A stretch of 64,000 nucleotides of DNA from Pseudozyma flocculosa PF-1 (Eukaryota; Basidiomycota; Ustilaginomycetes; Ustilaginales; Ustilaginaceae), in NCBI RefSeq assembly GCF_000417875.1, contig NW_006920869.1, forward strand, positions 985,759 through 1,049,758, written 5' to 3'. Shown here one piece after another: positions 21,248 through 31,234 of this stretch. A program made the translations under genes and the position numbers. The notes under the pieces were generated by a model. That model did not search any database and had not been told where the DNA came from. It saw nothing but the letters and a program-made list of their open reading frames with translations. Every line of letters begins with the position of its first letter. Within the stretch, counting starts at the first letter, position 1.

Positions 21248-22061
21248 TTAGGCCTTGATGACAACGGGGGCGGCCGGGGTGGCAGGGGCAGCGGGGGCGG
21301 CCGGAGCGGCCTGGCACCTGCTGCTACCGTCGGTCGAGGCGGGGCAGTTGCCCGACATGCACATGCGTGGGTCCCAGCAGAGCGAGTCGAGCTTCTGGTT
21401 CTTGGGAGCGCAGCGGAGCGGGGTGTTGGCGTTGGCCTTGGCGCAGATGCCGCTCTCGCAGTTGCGCTGCGGTCGATGTAGACCAAGGGGGAGCCAGAAG
21501 CGGGGATGGGTCAGCGCGAGGTGTCGGCGCGGGCTATTTGCTCGCCCTGGCGATCAAAGTCGGGCTCTACTCACGTCCTCGGCGCAGTGCACCTTGTCCT
21601 CGAGGGGCCTCTCGCACTTCCTTGACGCCAAACTCGGCGCGGCACCGGCCAGAGGCGCACTGGAAGTCGAAGCCGCACTCCTGACCCGTCTTGAGCGTGT
21701 TCTTCTCGGTCGGGTAAGGCGCGCAGGTGCCCGACTTGAAGGCGTTGTGCAGCTTGCAGTAGCCCGAGGCGCAGGCCACGTCAGTCTTGGGGCAGTCCTG
21801 GCCGTTTGCCTTCTTGGGCTGGCACTTGTTGAAGAGCTTCCAGCCAAACGCGCCGCGGTCGCAGTAGCCCGACTGGCACGAGTCGTTGGCGCCCTCGGCG
21901 CAGCGGCTGCCGTTGGCAATGGTGCCGTTGCGCTTGACGAGGACGTTGGCTGGCGCGTCGCGGCCGAGGAGAACGTCGGCCGCGGTCGAAGGCGCAGCAA
22001 AGGTGGTCGATGCGGTGGCGAGGGCGACCACGAGGAGGGAGCTGAGGGTGAGGAACTTCAT
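21248..22061 (-). CDS. Secreted Cys-rich repeat protein with apparent one-base frameshift
   Basis: No known function. The start MKFLTLSSLLVVALATAST opens a clear signal peptide. The mature part repeats a unit of about 25-30 residues: basic-C-x-P..., spacer, C, spacer, then C-x-SG-x-C (instances CQSGYC, CASGYC, CASGRC, CESGIC, CMSGNC). Two exons: 22061-21575 and 21466-21248 (intron 108 nt), ending in an Ala/Pro tail. Near 21615-21625 the reading frame shifts by one base: the unit starting KC-x-RP with HCAED continues in the next frame and joins the second exon in phase. Without a correction the frame stops inside the intron. It is either a sequencing or assembly indel or a real null allele. 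A minus-strand TATAAAGG lies about 143 bases upstream. Candidate cell-wall or effector-type protein. Confidence 0.72.
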
Positions 22062-24429
22062 GGTTGGCTTGTTGTGCAAAGGCGAGGAGGTTCTGAAGAT
22101 TGAGATTCGGGGTTTCGAGGTGTATGGGAGCTGGAGAGCTGTGGAAGGCTGGAGTTCTGAATGAGGAGGGAAGAGGTTATCGATGGCCACCAGTCTGGGC
22201 AGCCTTTATACCTTCGAGTCGATCGGTCTTGAGCGACGAAGAGCTACGGTGTCGGTGCGCTCGACGCTGCAGTGCGCATTGGAGGCAGCGTTCAGCGGCC
22301 GCAAGAAGGCAGCGTTGCTTTCCCTCGTCGTAGAGTGGCGACCGATGGGTTAGATCCAGCAGGCTGCAGTTGCGAGGCCGGCTCGGGAAGTCGAAGCTCT
22401 GGATCCAGCTTTCTAGACACCAGTCCCGGTGCGGATATCCGCTCCCGCCGCGTGCTGCGCCATAGATGGTGAGACGAAACGCGGGGAGAGCCACAGGCCC
22501 GACGGAAGGCCCGGCTCAGCACCGTGGCTGCAGTATACGGTACCTGCCCCTATCTTGATCGCGGGGCGAGTCTGTGTTGGTCGCTCACCGAGGTTATTGT
22601 GAGTACCGATATCGCGGGCTGGTGCGACATGCCATGTGCTGAATCGAGGATGCGGGACCAAGTCTCTGAGACGCCGAGACGGTCGTCAGAAAGGCAGGCT
22701 GCTGTAGGCGGCGCTGGCGTCGTCGACCACCCCGGCCTCGTGTCTCGAACGGCGAGTGCTTCAGAGCGGCAGCTGGTGGCAGGGTCCCCCCCCGACGGAC
22801 CGCCGGCCAGCCAGGCCGGACATTCGGAGTGCGCACGTCAGGAACGGCGGCAGGAACGAGGGCCCTGTCTGTCTGTGTTTCTGTCTGCGTGCTGCTGATG
22901 CTGTGGCGCTCCGGATGGCCCGTCGTGCTAAATCAGGCCTGGCCTGCCAGGCGTGTCGAGAGGGCGAGGACGAGGGCTGCGATTCCCGGCCTGGAACCTT
23001 TGGATCCTCCCCGCAAACGAGCATCGCAGGGTCTGCCTGCCATGCCATGCATTTGCCCGCCTGCCCGTCGGAAGCCGATGCATAACGGGGTCCAGATCGC
23101 GTGTCAAAGAGAAAAAGCCACGGCATCCGCACGTCTCTGCCGCCCTCCCCGTGTCTTGCCACCATGGTCCTCCCTTCGCTCCCTGCTTTGGCCCAGACAG
23201 AACGGAGCCCGCGAAGACCCGACACGGTGGCGCTTCTTCTTCATCCCAAAACAGGCCGCTCTCCCCTGACTCCCGTGTGCCAATTCTTGCTTGCGACACG
23301 GCATCGCTCGATTGGGAAATGCCCGGCTCAGAGACAATGCCAGTCTCAATTCTCCCCGACGGTCCGACCGAAAAGGGGCAGCACCGCCCACCGCCGCGCT
23401 CGCACACATGCGCGCCTTCCCCACGTCCCGAGCTTCCGGTCTTGAAAACCTGTAGACGAGCAATGCGACAAGGCTGCTTTCGATCGACCGATTACAGTAG
23501 TACACTAGCCCAAGACGAGCGACCATACCTAACACCCTTGCCACAACCCGCCTCAGACCTTCTACAATATGTACTGCATAGGTTAGAGGCCACGTCGCGC
23601 GCCCACAGCCGTCGCTGCCTTTGCCCGAGACCAGCTTCGACCACCATTGTCTTCCCCGGCCCTCTCTGACACAGCAGACGGAAGTGAGGTCCGGCGACCG
23701 ACCCGGCTTGACGAAGTTCACGGAACCGAGACCTGACGAGCCTCGAGCAAGACGCTTTCGAGACTTCGAGCGAACGCCTCAAGATCCTTCCAGCTCCCTA
23801 CCCGTACCCACCTTCGAGCTTCACTGCCGCACGCCCCGTCGCTTTGACCGCGTGAGCTCGATCTCTGCCGTGCGAGATGAAGATGGAAGCAATCGCAGGC
23901 GCAGCCAAAGTCGTCTCAGCATGGAGTGTCCGACACGCCACGCAACAGCCAGGATGATCGCTCTGAGCTCTTCCTGAAATTGGCCCAGTTCGTATGTGCT
24001 TGAGCATCTTTGGCGCTGAGAGTTGTCAGCACTTCGTTGGGCTCAGAGGATCGCCCAAGCGCATCTGCATCAGCTCCGGGCTTTAGTGTCAGCTGCGCCA
24101 AACCTCGAACGCCACGCCCGAGCAAGCCTCGATTCTACCAAAAGCTCGGCGGTGGGTAACGCCAATGATGCCGCTTGCTAGTCATGGTGCCCCGAAGTCA
24201 TTATCCGCCGTCACGCATCACCATGGATGACGGAGCAACAGCTGATGTGGATGAGGGCCAAAGCATCGCGGAGCGTGAGCCTAGCGGGCCCTCAAAGCCC
24301 CCTCTCCCTACATATACGGGCGGCCGCTCCCACTTCCCCCTCTCTACCAAGCTTGCTCTGTTCAGAGATCCCGAATCCATCTCCACACTCTGCGCAAAGG
24401 CGTAGCTCTCCCCGCGACGACGGCTCTAT
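22062..24429. other. Gene-poor tract upstream of the gag relic
   Basis: About 2.4 kb with only short, overlapping open frames on both strands and no family motifs. TATAAAGG (22203-22210, minus strand) near its left end probably serves the Cys-rich gene. I see no terminal repeats or rRNA/tRNA features. Confidence 0.45.
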
Positions 24430-25540
24430 ATGCAGCACCTTTCGAAAACGACAACGATGACCGCCGTCGCGACTTGTGTTCAGCTGCAAGCTGTGGTCGA
24501 CCAGGTGGAAGCTTCACTCGACCGGCTGGATTCTCAGCTTGCCATCGCTGGGCTGGATCGCCGTCCGGACTTGAGCAAAAGCGCCCGTGAAAGCAAACAT
24601 GACGGCGAGCATCGGCGTTCCGATGGGCTCGGCGCCTACCTCTACGATGGTCGCTTCGCTCAGAGTGTGGGCGCGAACAAGAAGCAAGAGTATGCAGGCA
24701 TCAGTGTCCTCACAGCCAAGACCGACACCGCCAACAAGGCATCGTCGGCGGCTGACCGCCTGCATCTGCCTCACCTTAGCGCACGTGACTACGTGGACAT
24801 CCAGGACGTCGATCCCAAGGCAAAGGCCCCCGAAAAGCATCGAGCCTTTCGAAGGCAAGATCGAGGACGACGCCCGGCGCTGGCTTCGCAGGTCCGAGGC
24901 CGTGCTCGAGAGCTACTGCATCTCAAAGAAGCGCTGGCCCGTTATCCTGGGCACGTCCTTCGAAAAAGGAGCCTCGTCCTGGTATGACAACCTGGTCGTG
25001 GAGAGCAGCGGCCCTCTCGATTGGATCAAGTTCAAGAGCGAGTTCCTCGAGTACCCCTGCCTGACAGAGAATTGGTTCGAAGTCCGTCGAAAGATGGACG
25101 AGCTCGAGTTCACCGACATGGACTCGTACCTGAGCAGCTTCCTTGCCCTCAAGGCACAGGCTGGGCGCGCGCAGTTTCACGAAACTGAGTTCATGTACCA
25201 GTTCCAAAGGGAGCTGCCTCGTGAAGCTCAGTATGAGGTTATGAAAGACTCGCCCAAGACCTTCCAGGAACTCATTCGCAGAGCCAGAACCTGGGAGCTG
25301 CACAACAGGTGGTACTTCACCGACACTCCCGTTTTCCTCAGTCGCAACATTGACCGGGTCGCGGACGGCAACAGCACCTGCGACAAGAAGAATCGTGCCG
25401 CCAAGTCACCTTCGGCCCGGAAGAAGGCAGGCAAGAAGGCCAAGCCTCGTACTTGAGTGCAACAAGAAGTCTCATCTCGACTTGCACTGTCCCCACCGCC
25501 AAACGGCGGCCAAGGGCAAGGACGGGACGAGTCCTTGAGC
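24430..25540 (+). mobile_element. Degenerate LTR-retrotransposon gag remnant
   Basis: Relic of a Ty3/Gypsy-like element. The first reading frame (24430 to about 24830) carries a coiled N-terminus (VVDQVEASLDRLDSQL). A shift near 24830 in a C-rich run leads to the frame holding the retrotransposon gag core: FEGKIEDDARRWL, the W-x2-FKSEFLEY block, MDSYLSSFLALKAQAG, and FQELIRRARTWE. That frame ends at 25456. A further shifted segment at 25455-25490 encodes the last three ligands of a CCHC zinc knuckle (C-x4-H-x4-C). With two frame breaks and no recognisable protease, reverse transcriptase or integrase, it cannot be active. I found no LTRs by eye. A domesticated gag gene is possible but the breaks argue against it. 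Confidence 0.65.
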
Positions 25541-26379
25541 TGCGTCCGAATTCGATCCGAACTCGAGCCGTCCTGTCCCACCAGAACGGGGCGTCGCGCC
25601 AGCCCTGCCTCAGTGTACGTATGAGACAATGGTAGTCTGTGATTCGGCCGAAGAGGTGTGCGGGGATCAGAGTCGTTGATATGTTGGTAGCGGCGCGACC
25701 TTGGTATTGGTAGGCCGCCTCGCCATTGCGAGCAGCCATTCAGCGTCGCTGTAGCGACTTCGGGATGAAGGTCGACGATCGCCTCTCTTTCCACCTTCGA
25801 AGCTTCTCCTTTCCCTTTCGTGAGCACAATCTGCGCAATCTGAACGAGCGTCGAGGGGACGATCCATATGCAGAACTCTGCCAAAAAGTCCACCTGGTGG
25901 GAACAGACAAAGGCCGCCGAGATGAAGCAAGACAGGGGACAATTTGAACGAGCATCACTCGGCCGTGCTCAAGGAAAAGCACGGCAGTATGGCGGCTTGC
26001 GGCTCTTACCTAAGAGCGCTCTCGTCCCGCCACCGGGGCTGGAGACTTTGATGCTGGTCAATCTCGAGACGCTGCTGGCAGCTTTGCCCTTCTCATCGTT
26101 TATTGAGAGACTACATGCTGGAGGAGCACACGCCGGGTCGATGCGTATAAAGAGCTGCTGATTTGGCAGACATCCCTCATCTCCAGCCCCATCACATCCC
26201 GTCCATTCTTCTCACCCAATATCTCCAGGTCATTATCGCACTCTCTCTCTCTCACTTTGCGAGACCAAACTGGTCGTGATTTGCCCTCGTCCGCTTATCA
26301 ACCTTCGGCACCGACACGGGGTCAGAATTGAGGGTCAGTTTCGTCAGTGCAACAACTTGCACCCCTCCAACTTGCCAAG
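25541..26379. other. Intergenic: downstream of gag relic, promoter of small secreted protein
   Basis: No gene is supported. TATAAAGAG at 26146-26154 is a good TATA candidate 226 bases before the ATG at 26380, and a short CT run (26241-26253) lies between them. Confidence 0.5.
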
Positions 26380-27045
26380 ATGCGTCTTCCCATCATCGCC
26401 CCCGTCGCCGGCATCTTCTGCCTGTTCGCTGTCCAAGTCACGGCCCAGGCTTGGGGTCTGGGCTCGAGCTCGAGCTCGCGAGCGACGTCCAACGTCGGCA
26501 GGCTTCTCGAGGGACTCGAACACCTCGACAGTGCCCCCGAATGGTCCGAAGGCATGTCGCAGAAGGCCTTCGCAAAGGCGCTTCGAAAGCAGGAAAAGGT
26601 GCAGGAGCGCGCCGGCCGAACCGTCCAAGCAGCCTTCAACGGTTTCCGCCAGGCGGGCGTCATCGATGTGCACGACTACGCCGAGCTGAGCCAGGCCCGC
26701 GACGAGATCAACCTGGCAAAGTGGCACTTCCTCCAGGGCGGCCAGAAGTTCAGGATGTCGGACCACGGCGACGACTGGGAACAGGTGATGGCCGCCAGCG
26801 ACGATTCCGTCAGGGCCATCGAGGCCCTCGCCAGGGCGCGCAACGTTCTCGACGAAATCGCGGCCAAGCGCGACCTCCTGGCCAGGTTCTCGGAGAACGA
26901 CAGCGGTCGTTTCTCGCAGAACGAGCTCGCAACGATCAGGGCGGTCCACGACAAGCTCGACAGCTTGCTCGACGGCATGGAAACGGACTACGCTGGCGCG
27001 TTCGAAGACCAGGTCAGGCTCAACGATGCGATCCAAGGGCTGTAA
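26380..27045 (+). CDS. Small secreted helical protein, unknown function
   Basis: Single-exon 221-aa protein. Residues 1-22 (MRLPIIAPVAGIFCLFAVQV) form a signal peptide with a probable cleavage after VTAQA. The mature chain has no cysteine, begins with a Ser-rich linker, and then is almost wholly amphipathic helix rich in Ala, Asp, Glu, Arg and Gln (for example AFAKALRKQEKVQERAGR and ALARARNVLDEIAAKRDLL). I do not recognise the family. The start is chosen as the first ATG, just before the hydrophobic core. The gene has its own TATA-like element, lies beside the retroelement relic and converges on the Ppo-like gene. Apoplastic or cell-wall location is inferred from the signal peptide only. Confidence 0.65.
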   Translation: MRLPIIAPVAGIFCLFAVQVTAQAWGLGSSSSSRATSNVGRLLEGLEHLDSAPEWSEGMSQKAFAKALRKQEKVQERAGRTVQAAFNGFRQAGVIDVHDYAELSQARDEINLAKWHFLQGGQKFRMSDHGDDWEQVMAASDDSVRAIEALARARNVLDEIAAKRDLLARFSENDSGRFSQNELATIRAVHDKLDSLLDGMETDYAGAFEDQVRLNDAIQGL

Positions 27046-27410
27046 GGGCGACTAGCGGACGTCGTCGTTGCTGCAAGACAGAGGCAGGGGCAGCAGGCCG
27101 TCTCAAGTGCGGTGACCATTGCTGTACATCTTCGATCCGGCCCAATGCTCAGGACCGGCGATCGATCATGCCTCACTTCCGCCGCCAATTTTCCCTTCTG
27201 GCTTCGTCGCTGCCATTTCGTTCTTCCCCTTCATCTCCGCCCGTCCGCCTCATTCTTCTTCATGTCCGCTCTATGATCTCATCACTCGATTCCCACCACA
27301 ATGTTCACGAAAGTTTTACAAAGCTCAAATTAAAGCATGCACTCTTTCAACAAGCAGACACGCTCTCCATCCCAGTGGCCCACCTCTATCTGGTTCGATG
27401 CTACACGGCG
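27046..27410. other. Convergent 3' intergenic region
   Basis: 365 bases between the convergent stops of the secreted protein and the Ppo-like gene; relatively AT-rich around 27260-27350, as expected for 3' ends. No gene seen. Confidence 0.4.
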
Positions 27411-30400
27411 CTACTCGGAGTCGTACTCGAGCGAGAGTGTGGTAGGGATGGGGCTCTCCTTTGCGTTGGCGTCGAGGTAGAGGCGCATGTTGACGCCGGC
27501 GAACTCGTGCGTGACGATCGAGAAGCGGCCGGCGCTGCCCGGCGAGCGGCGGAGGTTGGGCAGCTTAAACACCTGCAGTCACAACAATCGACGGAGCGTG
27601 GCGAATGCGTCAGTAGTCGTCGACAGACGGAGGCGGAGAAGACGTGACAAACTCACCTCCTTGAGCGTGGCCGCCAGACTTGCGCCGACCAGACGGGCAC
27701 CGAAGCAGAAGTGAAGGCCATGTCCGAGCAGCGTGTAGCTCGAGCGAGGACGGTGCGGGTCCAGCTTCTCCGGGTTCGGGAAGGCCTCCGGGTCGAGCGC
27801 CGCCTTGGATGTGGCCTGGTAGAGATAAGGAGAGACAAGGAGAGAAAGGGAAAGGATGCAGAAGACGTCAGGACCCGGAAGACGCCTCGAAGAAAGCGGT
27901 TGACGATGCACTCACGATGAGGATCGTGTTGCCAGCCTTGACGTGGATGGGTCCGCGGACACCGTCCTGGATGGTGACATCCTTTGCCGCCACACGGGGC
28001 AGGCCGGGGACGACACCGGCATGGCGCATGCCCTCAAACACCCAGCCCTGGAGCTCGTCGAACGCCTCCTTGTCGTCGCGCTGGGCCAGCTCGACGATGC
28101 GGGCCTTGTACTCCTCGTAGCCCTCCGAGAGGAAGAGGTCAATGAGGAGCGAGGCCTGCTGCGTCAGGTTGCCCGCCACGGGCGCGCCCATGCCGATGCA
28201 GTCGCCGACCAGGTCGCCGATGGGCAGCTTGGTCTTGTTGAGCGCGTGGTAAAGGCGGTCCGCCTCGGGCTTGACCTCGAAAGCGCTGCCCTTGGCCAGC
28301 CAGTCGACGACCGACTCCGTCATGCCGCGCTGCGTCTTGAGGTGTGTGGTGAAGATGCCTCGGAGCTGCATGGACGAGTGTGAGGGTGCGAGATGGTCAG
28401 CGGCCGAGTCTCGGAAATGGAAAGCATGTGCACCGTCATCCACTCACCACCGGAGCAAGCTGTCCCGCGCCGTCCCTGAGAGCCCATTCCGAATGCGGGA
28501 GGATGTTGAAGCTCTGGAAGATGAAGAGGACGAGCCAGCACGAGAACGACTCGTAGACGGTCAAGAGGCCCCTCGGGTGCTCGGCCGTCTTGAGCGGGAT
28601 GGCGAAGCGGTCCGCCAGCCAGAGGATGGGCGTGACGTTGGTGACGTCGCGGACAATGTCGATGGTGCGCTTCTTGGACGACGTGTGTTTGAGCGACGAC
28701 TTCTCGATGAGCTTCCTGACGTTGGACGAGAAGAAGTCGGCCACCTTGGCCTCAAAGTTGGGCTCAAAGAAGACCTCGTGCAGGATCTTGGAGCGCTCGT
28801 CGTGCCGCGAGGCGTCGTCCCAGCCAATCATGAAGTCGTGGCCGTCGGTGCACTGCCGGATCGCCTTCTGGTACATGACGCGGAATGTGTCGCGATCCTC
28901 GAACACCTGCTTGCACGCGGCCTGGGTGTGGACGCCGACGACGTGCATGTCGCTGCGAGGCCGTTCGAGGTCGTACTTCTCGACCGACTTGTTACCCTTG
29001 AGGATGCCCGCAGCCGCTTTGGGCGTGTAGAAGGGCAGGAGCGCGTAGCTCGAGGTGCCCGTGAACGCGCCGGGAAGGCCGGAGAAGAGCAGGTTGGGCA
29101 GCATACCGCCAAAGGCGCCCGGGTGCGTGTTGGTCAGCTTGGCGGCACCCCAGTTGGTCAGCGTGGTGCTGTTGAAGTCGTAGGTGAAGAAGCGGTCACC
29201 GCGGATCAGGGCCACGGCATCGTCGAGGATTCCGCGACCCGTCGTCTGACCCGGGCAGACTCCCGAACCGGGCATGGCCGGCTTCGTCGTTTCGGCTCTG
29301 CGCAGGAATGAAGGCAAGAGGGAACGGTCAGACCGCTGCTTCCAACAAGGTTTCAGATGCGCACTTCGTGTACCCACTGCAGGCCCTGTAGACCGGATAG
29401 GTGTTTCGGTAAACAGAAGAACATAAGGCTGAATCAGGAATCGAGGTCAGGCCGTACAGTCTTTGGAAATGCCCGCGTTCACTCACAGGGTACAGCTCGA
29501 GGTTGTCAATGTGGCCGTAGAGCATCTCGGCCGCGCGAGCCGTCTCCTTGTCCTCGTTCCACTCCTCGAACGAGCTGTCCAAGTGGGGACAGCGGTAGAT
29601 TGTCAGTGCTGGCTGTCACGTATAACGTCATGCCCTTGCCTCGTGGACTCACGTGTAGGCCTTAAGGTTAAGGTAGCGGCGGAACTCGTTGAGCGTGCAG
29701 ACGTTGAAGGCGTTTCGGGCCTGCAGCTGGCCCATGATGTCGACGATGCGGAGCGAGGCCGGGGTGCCGTGGGCGCCAAAGGCGTGGGCAGGCTCCTCGA
29801 TGCAGTCCTTGATGAGCTCGGCGAGCTGGACATCGTTGAAGCGACCCTCCTCGTCCCGCTCGAGGCCGCCAAAGGTCCACTCCTTGGCGGGCGTGGTGAG
29901 CAGCTTGCGGCCGTGCTTCATGGCCACCTGGTGGAACATGTCGGCCGTCACCTCGTCGACCGAGGCGATGTCGGGGAACGTGTCGCGCAGCATGTCCTCC
30001 ATCCATTTGTCATCGGCCGCGCTCAGGGCGGCGTGCCAGTGATAGAGGACGGCAAACTCGACCGAGACCGAGTTGCCCGTTCCGCGCTCGACGCGCTTGC
30101 CGCCGGAGCGGATCTCCTTGCCAAGGTCGAGCGACCACTCGCTGCCGTTGGCTCTCGGCGTGTTGAGGATGGCGGCGACGTAGTCCTTCAAAACCACGGT
30201 GGCAAAGAAGCCGGCGTTGACTGGAGCGTCGTGGCGCGAAAGCGAAGATTAAAGAAGGGGCCGAGTCAGGCTTTGCTCTTTAGAGCAACGATGGCATGCC
30301 GACGAGGCCTGCACTCACCGTTCCTTGCCAGGTTGAAGATGTCCTCGTCCTGCCACTTGCGCTCCTCCTCGCTGAGCTGGTCCCAGTCTCGGTACTTGCC

Positions 30401-31234
30401 CTGCTCGTTGATGGAGCGCAGGTTCTCGGCGATGTGGTTGTGGTTCCTCGAGAAGAGGAGGAGGACTGCAATGACGCCGGGGGGCATCATCATGATGCGC
30501 TCCGAAGCGATCGAGTCCGGGTGGATGAGGCCTTCGCGGTAGGTCCGGACGCGCTGCTGTTCCTTTGCGGTGTTGCCGTAGAGGGTGCTGAGGTCGACGT
30601 AGGACGAGGTCTCGTTGATCCATGGGTTCTTGCGGCTCGTCTGGAAGCACTCGTGGATGACGACCGTGGCAAACGAGAAGAAGAGGCGGTTGAGGCCGCT
30701 CGGGTGCGGGCGGAAGTCGCTGGTGCGCTTCATGAGCAGGTCGTAGACGAGGTCCGGGTCGGGCAGGCTGGGCCCCTTTGGCTTGAGCGGAGGCACGCTG
30801 CGCGAGTAGGCCGAACCCGCCTTGCCCATCTCGGGCCACCACGGGTTGTTGCCGCTGCCGTCGGGCTTGCGGTACCGCATCGCAGGGTCGACCATGCTGC
30901 CGGCGGGGTGCGGGAGATCGTGCCAGAGCATGCCGATGAAGCCGTCCGAGACTGCAGAGCTGAGCCCAGAGTTGAGCGGGAGGCTCTGGAGCATCGAGAC
31001 GCCGTGCTCGAGCAAGAGCTCCTTGTCGTCTAGCGGCTCACCCGAGGCGAGGGTGGTGAGGGCCTGGGCGGCCGTCTTTGTGTTCTTGAAGCCGAGATGA
31101 GCGAGGTCGTGGGTGATGGACGTCTTTGCGACCGTGCTGTTGGGAGCAGCGGCCTGGGCATCGGTCTTGCCATCCGGAGCCGTGGAAGGCTTCCGCTTGA
31201 TGCTGCCGATGAGCGTCTTGAGTTGGCCAGGCAT
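27411..31234 (-). CDS. Psi-producing oxygenase / linoleate diol synthase (Ppo, Ssp1-like): heme dioxygenase fused to P450
   Basis: Bifunctional oxylipin enzyme: an N-terminal cyclooxygenase-like heme dioxygenase makes fatty-acid hydroperoxides that the C-terminal P450 isomerises. Eight exons: 31234-30319, 30220-29653, 29574-29487, 29385-29378 (only 8 nt), 29297-28448, 28365-27916, 27815-27657, 27572-27411, giving 1066 aa, the family length. Dioxygenase features: distal His194 in VIHECF, the calcium-site region NETSSYVDLSTLYG, NHNHIAENL, and Tyr365/His368 in LYHWHAALS. P450 features: ExxR in FEGMRHAG and the heme Cys997 in GHGLHFCFG, so both centres look intact, unlike PpoC. The Ustilago relative Ssp1 is abundant in teliospores. 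A TATACATATA element lies about 167 bases upstream. Confidence 0.95.

Noticed and set aside
22062..26379. Possible LTRs around the gag relic
   Set aside because: I compared the flanks by eye and found no matching direct repeats; a computed self-alignment would be needed to exclude diverged ones.
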